Shown one piece after another: positions 24,001 through 35,900 of a DNA stretch of 41,535 bases. Under the pieces are notes generated by a model. The model made no database searches and had not been told where the DNA came from. It saw nothing but the letters and a program-made list of their open reading frames with translations. The stretch comes from Apostichopus californicus. Taxonomy: Eukaryota; Echinodermata; Holothuroidea; Aspidochirotida; Stichopodidae. The first letter of the stretch is position 1. Each line of letters starts with the position of its first letter. A program made the translations under genes and the position numbers. The stretch spans positions 1 to 41,535 of the forward strand of contig JAIPMN010002879.1 of the NCBI GenBank assembly GCA_020650975.1, in the 5' to 3' direction.

Positions 24001-27000
24001 CATGTAGTGTACTGTTTTCTTTGCAGTTTACAGTATATGTACTGTTTCCTATGTGCAGTTTACTATGTAGTGTCCTGTTACTGTGTAGTTTCCTGTTTAG
24101 TTAACCATGTAGTGTACTGTTTTCTTTGCAGTTTACTATACTATAGTGTCCTGTTTCCCATACAGTTTACTGTATTGTCTTGTTTACTGTAGTGTTTACT
24201 GTAGTGTCTTGTTTCCTATGCAGTTCACTGCATAGTTTCAATTTTTCATATGCAGTTTACTATGCAGTTTACTATGTAGTGTCCAGTCTCAAATTCACTT
24301 TACTATGTAATATCATGTCTCCTGTCAGCTTACTGTGCAGTGACTTGTGCATTTACTATGCTGTGCCCTATTTTCTAAAGCTTGATGATTGTGACAAAAG
24401 TGTTTGCGAATATTTCCTCTACTGCCATTTTGCTGATGTAGAAGTCGGCAGGTTCATCAAAAGAAGATGATTTAATCGTTTCGCTAGCCAAACTTGAAGC
24501 TCAAATTGAAACAACCATTGTCACATTTTTCACGGTTTGTAGTTTAACATGCCTGGTCGCACATCGATCATCTTGTAAATGTTTAAAATTGTAGAATAAA
24601 AGCTTTTGCTGGCTTTTCAACATTTCATGTTGAAACCTCAAGGTTAGCAAACATTATGTTGTTGGGAACGTTCAGAAAACAAGGTGAATTTTCGATTAGC
24701 AATCCCTTTACTGAACCAACCTATTTCTCTTATTCTTCTTTCATTCTCAGCTATGCCAAAGTAGACATCAAGAACTTCACCAGTAGTTGGAGAGATGGTT
24801 TAGCTTTTAACGCTGTTATTCATAGATACAGGTAAATGCTGTCATTCTTAACTTGTAATTGCAATCATAGTAAGTGCTATATTTGGTAATGAATATTTAA
24901 CTTTTGGCAATTTTTTTTTTTACCTATTAATGGCAATTTTATACTTAAGCAGTTATGGCTAAAAATTATTGCTATAGTACAAACGTGGGTGAAGTGAACA
25001 TAATTTGAAAGTAATTTATTAATGAAACCATGTGATTATCTAAGTGCTCAGCTACATTTTCACATTAATATCAATCACATGAAAAAAGTCAAGCAAACTT
25101 GAAAATGTTAAAAATGAGTTTCCAAACTTGCTTCATTCATTGCCATGGTCAGAAATTTGAAATGGATAAAATGTTTACTAGGTTGTTATGTAGTGTAATA
25201 ATAGGCTGTAAAATGTTAGCAATCTTTTGGAATCCGGTAAATGGGAAGGTGCAGTGTTATAGCGTAGACAGGTAAGTGTCTTTGCTCGTAAATAAGTAAA
25301 AGAAGAAGATGTTTTAAAGACGTTTTTACACATTAATACTTCATCACGCCCGACTTTACGTGAGATACATTCAACCGCTGTGTAACTTTATTATAGAAAC
25401 GGTCGCTTTTCCACGTTGACTGTGATGGAATTATGAAAGAAGCGATGCCGTGATTTATTTAGGTCTGAAGTTTCTAAGCTGAACCTTTTGCAATTTCCAT
25501 AAATTCTTCATGGCAATTTATAGTCATGTGATCATCAAAAGAGAGTCTGCAATTTTAATAGTCTTTTCGGTGGCGGAGAGAAGGAAGGGATTTTATAGCT
25601 CATTTTTGGTTGTTAATGCCTCGTGAATAGTTTTATCACACAAGTTGTTCATATTTCACAAATTGTTGATAAACTTTGTTCCAAATTTTGTCCATAGAAA
25701 GTTATTTATAGCTGTCTGTTTCTAGTTGAGTACAGAGTCAATTTTTGATACAGTCTGTGCCATTGGAAAATTTACTACAAGCTCTTTAATAGCTATGAGA
25801 AAATATAAACTCATCCATATATGTAGGAATTTGGGAATATGTAATTACTGTGACTTTGTATTATTGCATCAGATGTTGATGGGAATCTAACCCAGAGGAG
25901 GAGTGTACAGTGGTAGTGCAGGTGGCCCAGGGGGGGGGGGGGTGGGGGTTAGGTTAGGGGGAAAAGAGAGGTGATAAAAACAAACTTTTTGTGTCACATG
26001 GACAATAGGCTTTAGTGACAATCAGCAATATCAACCAGTTAAAGGCAAGACTCGCCCCAAACCGTGTGCGGCCATCTGGAAAAGTTAACTTTCTGTTGCT
26101 TGAAAGTGACGTTTTGTTCGTATCGCTACAAAATGCAGACAGTAATGAAACATGATACCTTGTTATATTTAGCTGGACCTGAGATGTCCATCGCTGTATC
26201 ATTTGTATACTGTGCTGTGGGTATTGACCGCAGCTGTATGTACTGACTGTACACTAGTGTCTAATTACCGAGGGTAGCAAGCTATGTGTGTATTTTCTGG
26301 GATCGATGGTGGTGTCTAACACTTCTGTTACACCTCATTCAAAACTAGGTCAGATTACCGGCATTAGACGTTTCTTTTTGCACAATCTTCACAACCTTTA
26401 AGGTGATGAAATGAGAGGGGTTGTAAGGGGAAGGGTGTATTGGAGGTAACCTAATAACATTAAAAACCTGCTAAAATTTTGCGGTCATAAAATAGGTATC
26501 ATATTGTTCATAGGAAAACAGGATTGACTTTGACTCGAATAATTCTGTTGCTTTGCTACCAATGAGAGTGAGTGGTACATGCATGCAATTCTTGGCATTT
26601 GACTGAGAGTTGTGTCAAACAAGTTACCCGTCGTGTGTCATTCATTAAGGATACTTTATAATCCTGCGCAGTTGTTCCACCCTCCACCACAATCACTGGT
26701 TGGGCCTTAATTTTGTTTGTTTTAGCAGACTTTGGTACAAATCTGTGATCAGCAATTAATTAGTCAATCCACATTGTGCCCAGAATGTTATCTGAAAGGT
26801 ATGCTAGACTTGGTATGTCTGCAAAATATTCTAGTGGTCTAAAGCTACTTGGTTTTTTTTTTTAATAGGGAGCAGTTTAATTTTCAGGGCAGTGATGATT
26901 CACATTTTCTAAAGGTATGAATTATCTCTTGCAATTGAGCATTCGCGAATTGTATCCAGTTTCAAGACGTACAGCAACTTAACATGCACAGTGATATAGT

Positions 27001-30000
27001 GCACAAAATTTCCCATGAAAATTTATACACGTTCATTTGATTTTAAGTAGTTAGCGAATTAAATTGGAGATATTTCGATGGGATTTTCAATGGTAGTGTT
27101 GGAGAGTTTTATCCCCCCCCCCCCAGATGTCATATTATTTTCTACCCATATTTATAAACCATGATAAATATTCAACTTTTCAGGTGGAAATGAAATGCTG
27201 AATTTGCATATTAAAGCTTGTGTCCCCAGCTTGTAGACACTTACCTCTTTTACCAAGGCCTTATCAATAATTCATTAGAATACTACAACTCGCTGACAGA
27301 CTTTGTATATTTAACCATCGATTGTTAAAGGACAGTCATGAATTCCCTCTCAGATAGTAATAGCTTGGTCACTTCTCGGAATTATCGCTCGCTCTTAGCG
27401 TAAGTAGGATCTCTACTCGGAAGATTAGATGGAGAGTCCAGGAAGACGAGGCTCTGGTTGCCTCTTTCTGTTTGTTGTTATTTTGTCATCTCGACAGGTT
27501 ATTGTGGTTGTCTCACATACGGTATGACTCTTCTCTCTGCTTAAAAATGCATTCTTTCATTCGGAATGGTCGTCTCAACAGGCACGACAGTCTGTAAAGT
27601 AAAATTTTGTCCTGTTTCTGCGAGACTTTCGTTTTGCAGACGACAATAACTATCGAAGGATAAAGATGTTTTTGCTCTCTTTTGTGTGAAGTGCCAATTT
27701 TTTTATTGTATTCAGAACAGAGAGGGTTTATTTATCCACGGTGAGATAAAGAAGAGCCGCAGTGGCTGGACCATCCTGTTTAGTAATCAGTATGAAACAC
27801 TAGAGACAATCTCTGCAGACCAACAACTGTGCCTATTGTGTGACACTGCAGAATACAAAAGATTACCTCTTTCAAAACCTAGATGCAGTAATGCTGCAGC
27901 CGCTCCCCACTGTTGAACGCAATGCATTAGTGGGATTGATGTATGGAAGAGGATTTTGGAAATTTGCAAAAGACTTCTTACTTTGCAAATTTGCAAAAAA
28001 CTTTTTAAATTTCTTCATACTTTAAATAATTATATGTGAAAGTGAGCGGTTCTTTAAAGCTACAGGTATGGCCCAGTTTGTTAATCTATTTACTTGACTT
28101 ACATCATTCTGTGCTAGACATACACATCAAAATAATTATTTGTTCCGTAACTAATTAATACTTCTCTTATAAAAAAGAAAAGATGAGAACAAAGAAAGAA
28201 TTCTCAAGAAACAAATCTCTTGGATTGTTAAGTCCAGGAGTCTATAAGGTAATTGGAAAACTAGCTCTCCTTTTCTAGAAAAACTCAATAATACTTCTTT
28301 GAGAAATTTTGAAGTTTTTATCGGATGAAATAAAGAAGGATCCTATGATAGCAGGATTTAGTAGGGAAGGCTCACATTTCGGGAAAAGATTAAAAGATAT
28401 AAGTGTTCTTATTTGTTCTCAGAAGATAACGCCTTTCAGTTTTCAGAGGCGTAGATTGTACGAACATGAAAGGGTCTCTGTCCTTTTCACTCTGTGCAAA
28501 CTATGATTTTTAGAGCGGTATGGATCCATAAACAGATGCTTGCAACTTTGCAGGGTTTCGATAAAAGCACATATTTGATTTAGAAGCGGAATATTATATT
28601 ACGCAAAAAGCAACATAGTGAATTCGGAACCTTTTAAAATACACCCAAATTGATGTTTCTCAAAAACCAAGCTGTAAGACCAGGGCGATCAAGGGACAGC
28701 CAGAAAAGAACAAAATCTTTTAATATGTGACCTGCTGTACTGCTTTTAACAAACTGTTTTTTCTTTTGATTTCCTCACAGGTGTGATTTGTTTGATTTTG
28801 ATAAGATTCTCCAGAAGGATCCGATACAGAGACTTGAACACGCGTTCCTCGTCGCTCAGCTCCAGTACAGCGTATATCCTCTACTGGAACCAGATGGTAA
28901 GGTGTCACTTATTATGATGTGTCCTTTCTCAACCTATCTGTGCAACATTAAATGGTGACTTTAGACAGAATTTTTGTCTTCATATTTCACGGTCCATGAA
29001 GACAAAGTTAAAACTGGTAACGAAATACAACCTGCACTGATAGCAATGATGTTTAATGGTCGTCTATGGTATATGAATACCCCTCCCACCCCCCCCCCCC
29101 CACCTTAAGTCACCCTTGATAACATATTCAAGTGATGGCCTTTAGCATTATGCATACCCCTCTGCTTAGAACATCTGTTCTCTACCATCCTAATGAAAAC
29201 TGTCTTCTAAATTTATCACAGATTGTTTTCCTTTGTTAATATCGGCCATCTCCCATGAAGGACCCCATCCCAGGATCAAACCAAAGTCATATACCTTTGT
29301 TAAGCACCATGGATGTTTGCAGGAGATTAGTGGGAGGAGGAGGAGTGAGGGGAGGGGAGGGGGAGGGTGGAGGGGGAGGGGGGACTAGTGGTCAAAGTAT
29401 CAAAGGAGAGAGTTCTGATAACTGTTCTCTCCTGCCATGAAAGTATCACCAGTTATTAATTGTTCACTGATTAAATCAAATCATACATATACGTACATAT
29501 AGGGTAATCATGAATGTGTACAAGCAAGAATATGATTTTCATCGTAAATATAAAGCTGTCTGTAATAACCTCTTAGACCATGTTCCAGAATGATTCACCC
29601 TAAATGCCACTTAATACAAAATCTGGAGAAACATGTCCAATTCCTGACATGGTGATGGGTAACCAGCTCAGTTTTGATTGTTAACTGGTTAAATCTTTCA
29701 TCATATGCCCATTAATCCTTAGGACACTGGTTACCTGGTCATCAACCCCCCCCCCCCATTTTTGTTCTACTCATTTCTATGTTAAGCTCAGTATCAGTAC
29801 AAGGTATATCCATCAGTAGTCACTGCTTTATTTCCTATCCTCACTAAACTTATGTGTCTCCCACTCATCTGTCTAAATAATTTGTAGTAATTATATGTTA
29901 ACTCTTCATTACTGTACCCGTCCAACCTCACCCTGTACCCTCCCAGTTCCCCCCACCGGTCAGGTGAAATCACAACCAAACTACATGCACGACAACACCC

Positions 30001-32870
30001 TTGAACTCAAGAAAATCTTTTAGTTTGTTGCAATAACAGACACTTAAGATCTTCCTAAAAGGCTGTTCCTTTTCCAAACAAACGTCAATATAGTTAGATA
30101 AGACCTATAGCACGTTTACAATACTCCTATAATTTGCATGTATAAGGATTGCTTCCGGGAGAGGGGATGGGAAGGATTTAGATTGTCCAATTAACCTGGT
30201 AAACTGCTAATTACCTGCTTAATGTAACTCTTGGATTAAAGAAGGAATGTTTTGATTTTTTTTATAAGTGACTACTGTTATTGGATACTGACCATGGCCT
30301 GCCACCTTGTTGATTACAGTATCATATCACATAGTTGTTAACTAAAGTTTCCTTAACTCTTCTCACATTGGGAACTTTGTACATTGGACAGGGAAAGGTG
30401 TGTGTGTCAGTTTGTGTGGGAGGGGGGGGGGAGGTGGAGGAAGGAGGTGTTGGGGAGGAGAGGCAGGGAGTCAATTAAGCAAACAGCAGAATACAAATCT
30501 GTAAGTTAAAGCCTTTCTATACATCTGTCATCATTAGTCATTGATTGTATACCTCCACCCCCCTCTCATGACACCTCAGCCCACCCCATCTCCCTTCCCA
30601 TGCTTTCTTCTTCCTCGTTAAACACGTGCGGTTCAGGTACCACCGCTAATGGCGTCATACGCACTTCTCAAAAATCCACGATTGTGGTGAACCCTGACTC
30701 GAAAAGTAGCAGAAGGACAGCTCACCTACTCTGTGAGTGTTCCTTTAACAAAGCGTGACTGATATTTGAATCATTTCGTAGAAATAATTGAAGGTAACTA
30801 CTTCGGAATCCTCACTTCAAATGGTCGTTCGTTATCACAGTGAGAGCATTCCTCAAGTTCCAGTGCGTTTGAGTCGAGATTCTTGTCCGTAATAAAGCAA
30901 GCAGTGCAAAATAGTAAGGATCATTTATAATTGTCTCCGAAGCTTTATTATCGGGAAAGAGGAGAGATAACGTTGGGAAAGGAAGACGAGGTTGAAAAAA
31001 TTTATTCTGACTAGATACCGGGCTGCACTTGTGTTGGAATGTATTAAGAGATGTAGTTGCCGTGTTGTGGAATTAGTAATAGGAGGAGTAGTAGTAGTAC
31101 CATGCCGTATACTGTGGTTTTAGCTGTTGGAATTTACGTTGAAGAATTACTATGGACAGATGGAAAGGATGTTAATAGATTGTGACCTAAGTCAGGGGGT
31201 TCTCACTTACTTTGCAGAAGGTTTGCTAGATTTATTTTTGGACCTTGCGAGAAAGGAGGACAGGTACCAGTATAGAACAGACAAATATTAAAGTGTTTAT
31301 TATCGTTCTTGTAAATTATCTGTGCTAGAGAGAATGTTTTCTAGGTTTGGAAATGGTTTGAAATACTCAAACGTCAAAGTGTAGAAGAAGCCTGTAAAAA
31401 GGGAAAGAAGTTGCCGATGAGTCGGAAGGCAGTGGAAGTTCATTTCTTTTAATTTGTACTACAATATTTGCTGAGGTGAGCTGTCCCCCCCCCCTTCTCC
31501 CCCCGTGTAACCACAAAATGGTTGGCATCAATAAACAGGTTTTTTTTGGGATGGGTGCTTTTTAATTTCTTTATGGCTGAATTTTGTATGGAATTGTAAC
31601 TTTGTGTCATACCGAGCAAACTATGTAATATGCGCAGCCAATGGGGACTCTCCAGCATTTCTACAGAGGGCGCTGTTATGTACCAGTCCTAATGTACACA
31701 ATCTGTACTGTTTAATCATCTCTAGATTAAAAGTTACATGATCGTTTGAAAGCACTCAAGAAGAATGGGAACACCTGATGAACTTGCACGTACAGACATA
31801 TTGGGTTCCATTTTGGCAGTTTGGCCTACTGAAAAAAATAAATTGAGGACTTTAAAACAAATAAGTTTTACTTGAAATTTCAAACAAAAAATGTTTCAAA
31901 AGATCTCTTGTTCAATAATTATGGCCAAAATTGTGTATTGCTAATGGTCAACTCAGGGTAACATTATTATCTGCAGTCAGAGACTGCAGCTGGTCAAGTT
32001 TCTGCAGAACAAGACCATTGTGACAGCTCCCTCTATTGATTTTGGGCATAGCTAGGGAGCTCCATCGGATATCCCTCACTCTAACTAGAAGATTCATTTG
32101 GTTTGGATGGTTTGGCTTCTCCTAATGCACCAGATATTAACCAACAATATACTTATCAAATATATTAATCAATTAATCAATATTACTCAACCCACAATAT
32201 ATAATCAAAAATTATTAAACAATGCTAACTTGATACACAATATTGTATCCGATACTGTTTAATACGTATAAATGATATATTCTTACTGTACATTGGCAGA
32301 CCTTTTAAGGTTGGCCTGACGTCATCATTTCCGATGTAATTCTCTATGGACTATATATTATAATACATGATAACATTTCCAGCTTTATTTTGATCCCTTT
32401 AACAACTCTATGTATCGTTCGACCAGATTTTGAACTTGAATCCAACAAATCAACTTAAAAAGATGAATCATTGTTTGTTCAAGTAATGATGACTTTGAAA
32501 ATCTTCCTACATCCCCCCCCCCCTCCAATAAAAACATGACTTCTCCACAACACATCACCATTTTTTGAGTGTCTTCTATTGAATGTACATTTATATATGT
32601 TCTCTTCTGTTGTGTTTCTCAGACGTGAATGTTGAATACCCCGATAAGAGGTCAATCTTGACTTACGTCGCAGCCTTGTACAAAGCACTGCGCAGTGAAA
32701 CACCGGTGGAGAAGGACACTCAAAGGCTGTACACTTCACAGCTGAAAGTTTCCCTCCGACAAGAGGGTAACTCTTCATTCCAGTCCATCCAAGACGTAAA
32801 AAAGAACAGATACTCCTTGACATTATCTCTGGATGGGGTATGTTTGACCGGAAACGGACAATTTTTTCCA

Positions 32871-32901
<31 letters not shown>

Positions 32902-35900
32902 CGTCACTTCAAGACAAATCGTGATGCAACTCGCTAGGAGGCACGGGAGACGTGTTCTTCTTCAGGGATTTTGTGATTGATGTATTTGTAGTGATACAGC
33001 ATTGCATGCAGCAGATCTCTCAGTGTAATACCTCGTTGGCCGTTACTCACGGATGAGTTACATTCAATAAGATCTCACCGGTTACTACTCTTCTTCGGGT
33101 TGGAGTGATGCAGATAGTGTGATGAATATAGCACCGGGCTATACGTTTTCCATTGTCATGCAGGGAGTAATGGATCAGTAACTGCTAGTTTAGTGTAGCA
33201 ACATGATAAACAACATGGTCAGATTACCACAAAACTTAGTACACAGATGTATCAATATTTTTGTACACGGAACCGAAGAAGTATTCGGTATTTCAAATAA
33301 ATGAAAGAGGTGAACCTCCAAAATGTACACTGCATTATTCAATCATGCAGAAAGTGTTTAACTAGGAAACAGGTGTAAATGCCCATATAGTATGCATTGT
33401 TGATTGTAATATCTGTGTGTTAACTGCAGTGTGTGTGTGTGAATGTGAGGGGGGGGGGGGTAGGGGGAGAGGGTGGCAGAGGTCATAGAAATAGCTAAGT
33501 GTAGGTGGAAAAATGAGGTTCATAGACTGAGGCAATTGAAACTTGATGATGATACTTCCAAACCTGTGAAGGTAAATATCCTTTCAATATTAATTACTTT
33601 CACTGTTTCACTACATAAAGACTATGGTTTTGTTGTATTTTTCTAGTCTCTAAGCAACATGAGTGATATTGATGTGGACACGTACCAGAGCCACATGGAA
33701 AATGTCCTGGCCTGGCTACTGGATGCTGAAGACCACCTCAATCAGCAGGAAACCGTCTCGGAGAATGTCGAGAAAGTCAAAGAACAATTCCACACTCATG
33801 AGGTCAGTTTTAAATCATCGGTTCATCGGTTTAATTTTTAATTTTTTTTTTAATTTTTCAAATTTTTTAAATTTTTTAAATTTTATTTAAATCATTGCCC
33901 CTTCCCAATCCCCTTGCCGCATTCAAATGGATAACATGTAAACTGGTGGATTAGTTTAATGCAAATGTAAAGAATATAGATTTAAAAGGGAGATAAGGCA
34001 AATGTTAATTTATGCAAAACAGTTGTTTAGTTGTCATCAATCATCTGTGAGTAAAATTTTAATCACAATTTTCATGTTTAAATGATGACTTGGCAGAATC
34101 ATAGTCAAGCAAAAAGGGGAAAAAAAATCAGTGTTAGTAATGTTTCTATGGCAATTTTGGTTTCCAAGATAATAAATCTTCAAAATATGGTTAATCTATG
34201 GAAAATGTTCCTTTTAAAGCTTAATTTATTTCCTTAGTACAGACATTCATGTTGATTGATGTTGACGCATTGTTGTTATAAATTCTGTAAACTCGAGTAA
34301 AACATTGTTTTGACTTCATTTAAACAATAGATCATCCATGGGTGACAATCAACACCAGTTTGTTCTTGGAAAAATTTGTAAAGCATTGTAAATATGTCAT
34401 CTGAGGCCATTAAAGTCTCAAGTATTCCCTATTGAGTTTGTGTGTTGCACTTGAGTTAGTGAGCTAAATTGCCTGTGTATTAGATGACAACAGTCCAGTA
34501 AGCCCTAATTGATAAACCTTGCATGGCTGTTTAAAGGGTCATTTCGTAATAATTAAACCTAGTGACAGAAATACAACCTAGACTGAATAAGAGTGTTTAT
34601 TTATTAAAGGTATAATTTTGTGTGGTAACAAATGGTTACTTTGGAGTAAAAATGGGAGTTAGACCCACTAGTGATGTAAGAATGCAATCGTTCAGCAGTT
34701 AGTAGTGTACAAATGAAAGATTTAGTGTCAAATGTTGCAGTCTTGTTCATCACTTTTGCACCTCTGTTCTATGTACATACTTGAAAAAAAAAACTATCGC
34801 CCCTATCTGCTTCCATCCATTCTTAAAAGCAAACCCGACACCCCAACCCCCCAATCCCCCAACCCCTCTCCTAAAGTTACCCGTGTCTGCCATGACTGAT
34901 AGTTCAACAACTCTATTTCTCGTCACCATCTTCCATTTTGCTTCTCCGTTCAGACATTCATGATGGAACTGACCTCTCACCAGAACAGCGTTGGAAATGC
35001 CCTTCAGGAAGGCAACCGTCTCATCCTGGACAACAAAGTCGCTGAGAGTGAAGAGGCAGAGATCAGAGAGCAGATGACACTACTCAACAGCCGTTGGGAG
35101 GCCTTAAGAGTAGCGGCCATGGACAGACAAGCAGTGTAAGTAATTAAAGCTGTTGAAACATGATATTGACTCCAGACTGGGTATTCAAATTTTGTTTTTG
35201 ATTTGAAAGATGCTTGAAAGTCTTGAAACAGTCTCTATACGGTGGGCTATAGGCTTATGAGGACAATGCAGCACAAATCTAGTTGTTTCATAAATGATCG
35301 AATGTCTTTTTGATGCATAATTTTGTGTCAAAGGTCGAAAGTATGCACTAGAGTGACAAGAGCCAAAAGGCAATTGGTGCAATTTTGATACAGTGATGTA
35401 AAAACCAAGGATTTCCAACATCTGTGTTCCTTCATTGATTCCTTGTCTTGACTTCTCTGGACAAGAAGTGTAGCCTAACACACATGATAATAGGTGAACT
35501 GATACCAAGGCTAAACCTCTTTTTATTTTTCATTTTAGAGGTTAATAACCCTGTTTCCATTACATAAATTACTATCAATGCACATGCAATACTTTTTATG
35601 TAATTATATTGGAAAATTTAATAGATCATTTTTAAGTTATTTTTTAACAATTTAAAAATTATGATGTTAGAGAATTCATTGGCAACCAAAGTTTGAGGTT
35701 TTTGTAGTGATAACAATATTGAGAGATTCATGGCATTGTAGAAATGGCAATAAATACCAACTGTAATGTTAGAGGAGATGTTAAATACAAATGAAGAAGG
35801 AAGGAAAAATTGGCTGATGTAAGGTCTGACTGTCACACAAATCAAACGGTAAAGCATTTGTTTCGTCAGAGAGTTAATGGCGACGTTTCCCCTGGTCTTC

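Larger units (their letters stand above)
16243..24750 (+). other. DMD: DMD intron splitting human exon 6
   Basis: The intron is 8508 bases, phase 2, and the most repeat-laden in the window. In order it carries a hAT-like MITE (16268-16626), a degenerate tandem repeat (17111-17560), an AGGTCA-rich repeat (18652-19060), a hairpin cluster (20217-20424), a stem-loop (21547-21574), a Penelope/hammerhead-like motif (22588-22626) and a long minisatellite (22836-24365). The stretches 16630-17100, 17560-18650, 19060-20210 and 20430-21540 show no coding signal. Confidence 0.9.

Noticed and set aside
25931-25961. ttaggttaggggg near a G-run, as possible interstitial telomere repeat
   Set aside because: There are fewer than two clean TTAGGG units, so it is best treated as G-rich low complexity.
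32479-32907. 142-codon antisense open frame over the CH2/hinge exon
   Set aside because: It is a shadow of the + strand exon plus a CT/GA microsatellite.
33518-33571. Possible 54-base in-frame cassette exon in hinge 1, encoding [18 protein letters not shown], followed by a good donor gtaaat
   Set aside because: Phase 0 at both ends would fit, but the only compatible acceptor is a GAG with no pyrimidine tract (upstream is G- and A-rich). There is no recognisable homology. Transcript reads could revive it.
33659-33841. ATG-initiated open frame as a separate small gene or alternative start
   Set aside because: It is the spectrin repeat 1 exon. The frame is open upstream to the acceptor at 33647 and continues through the splice at 33802, and no promoter evidence is visible.
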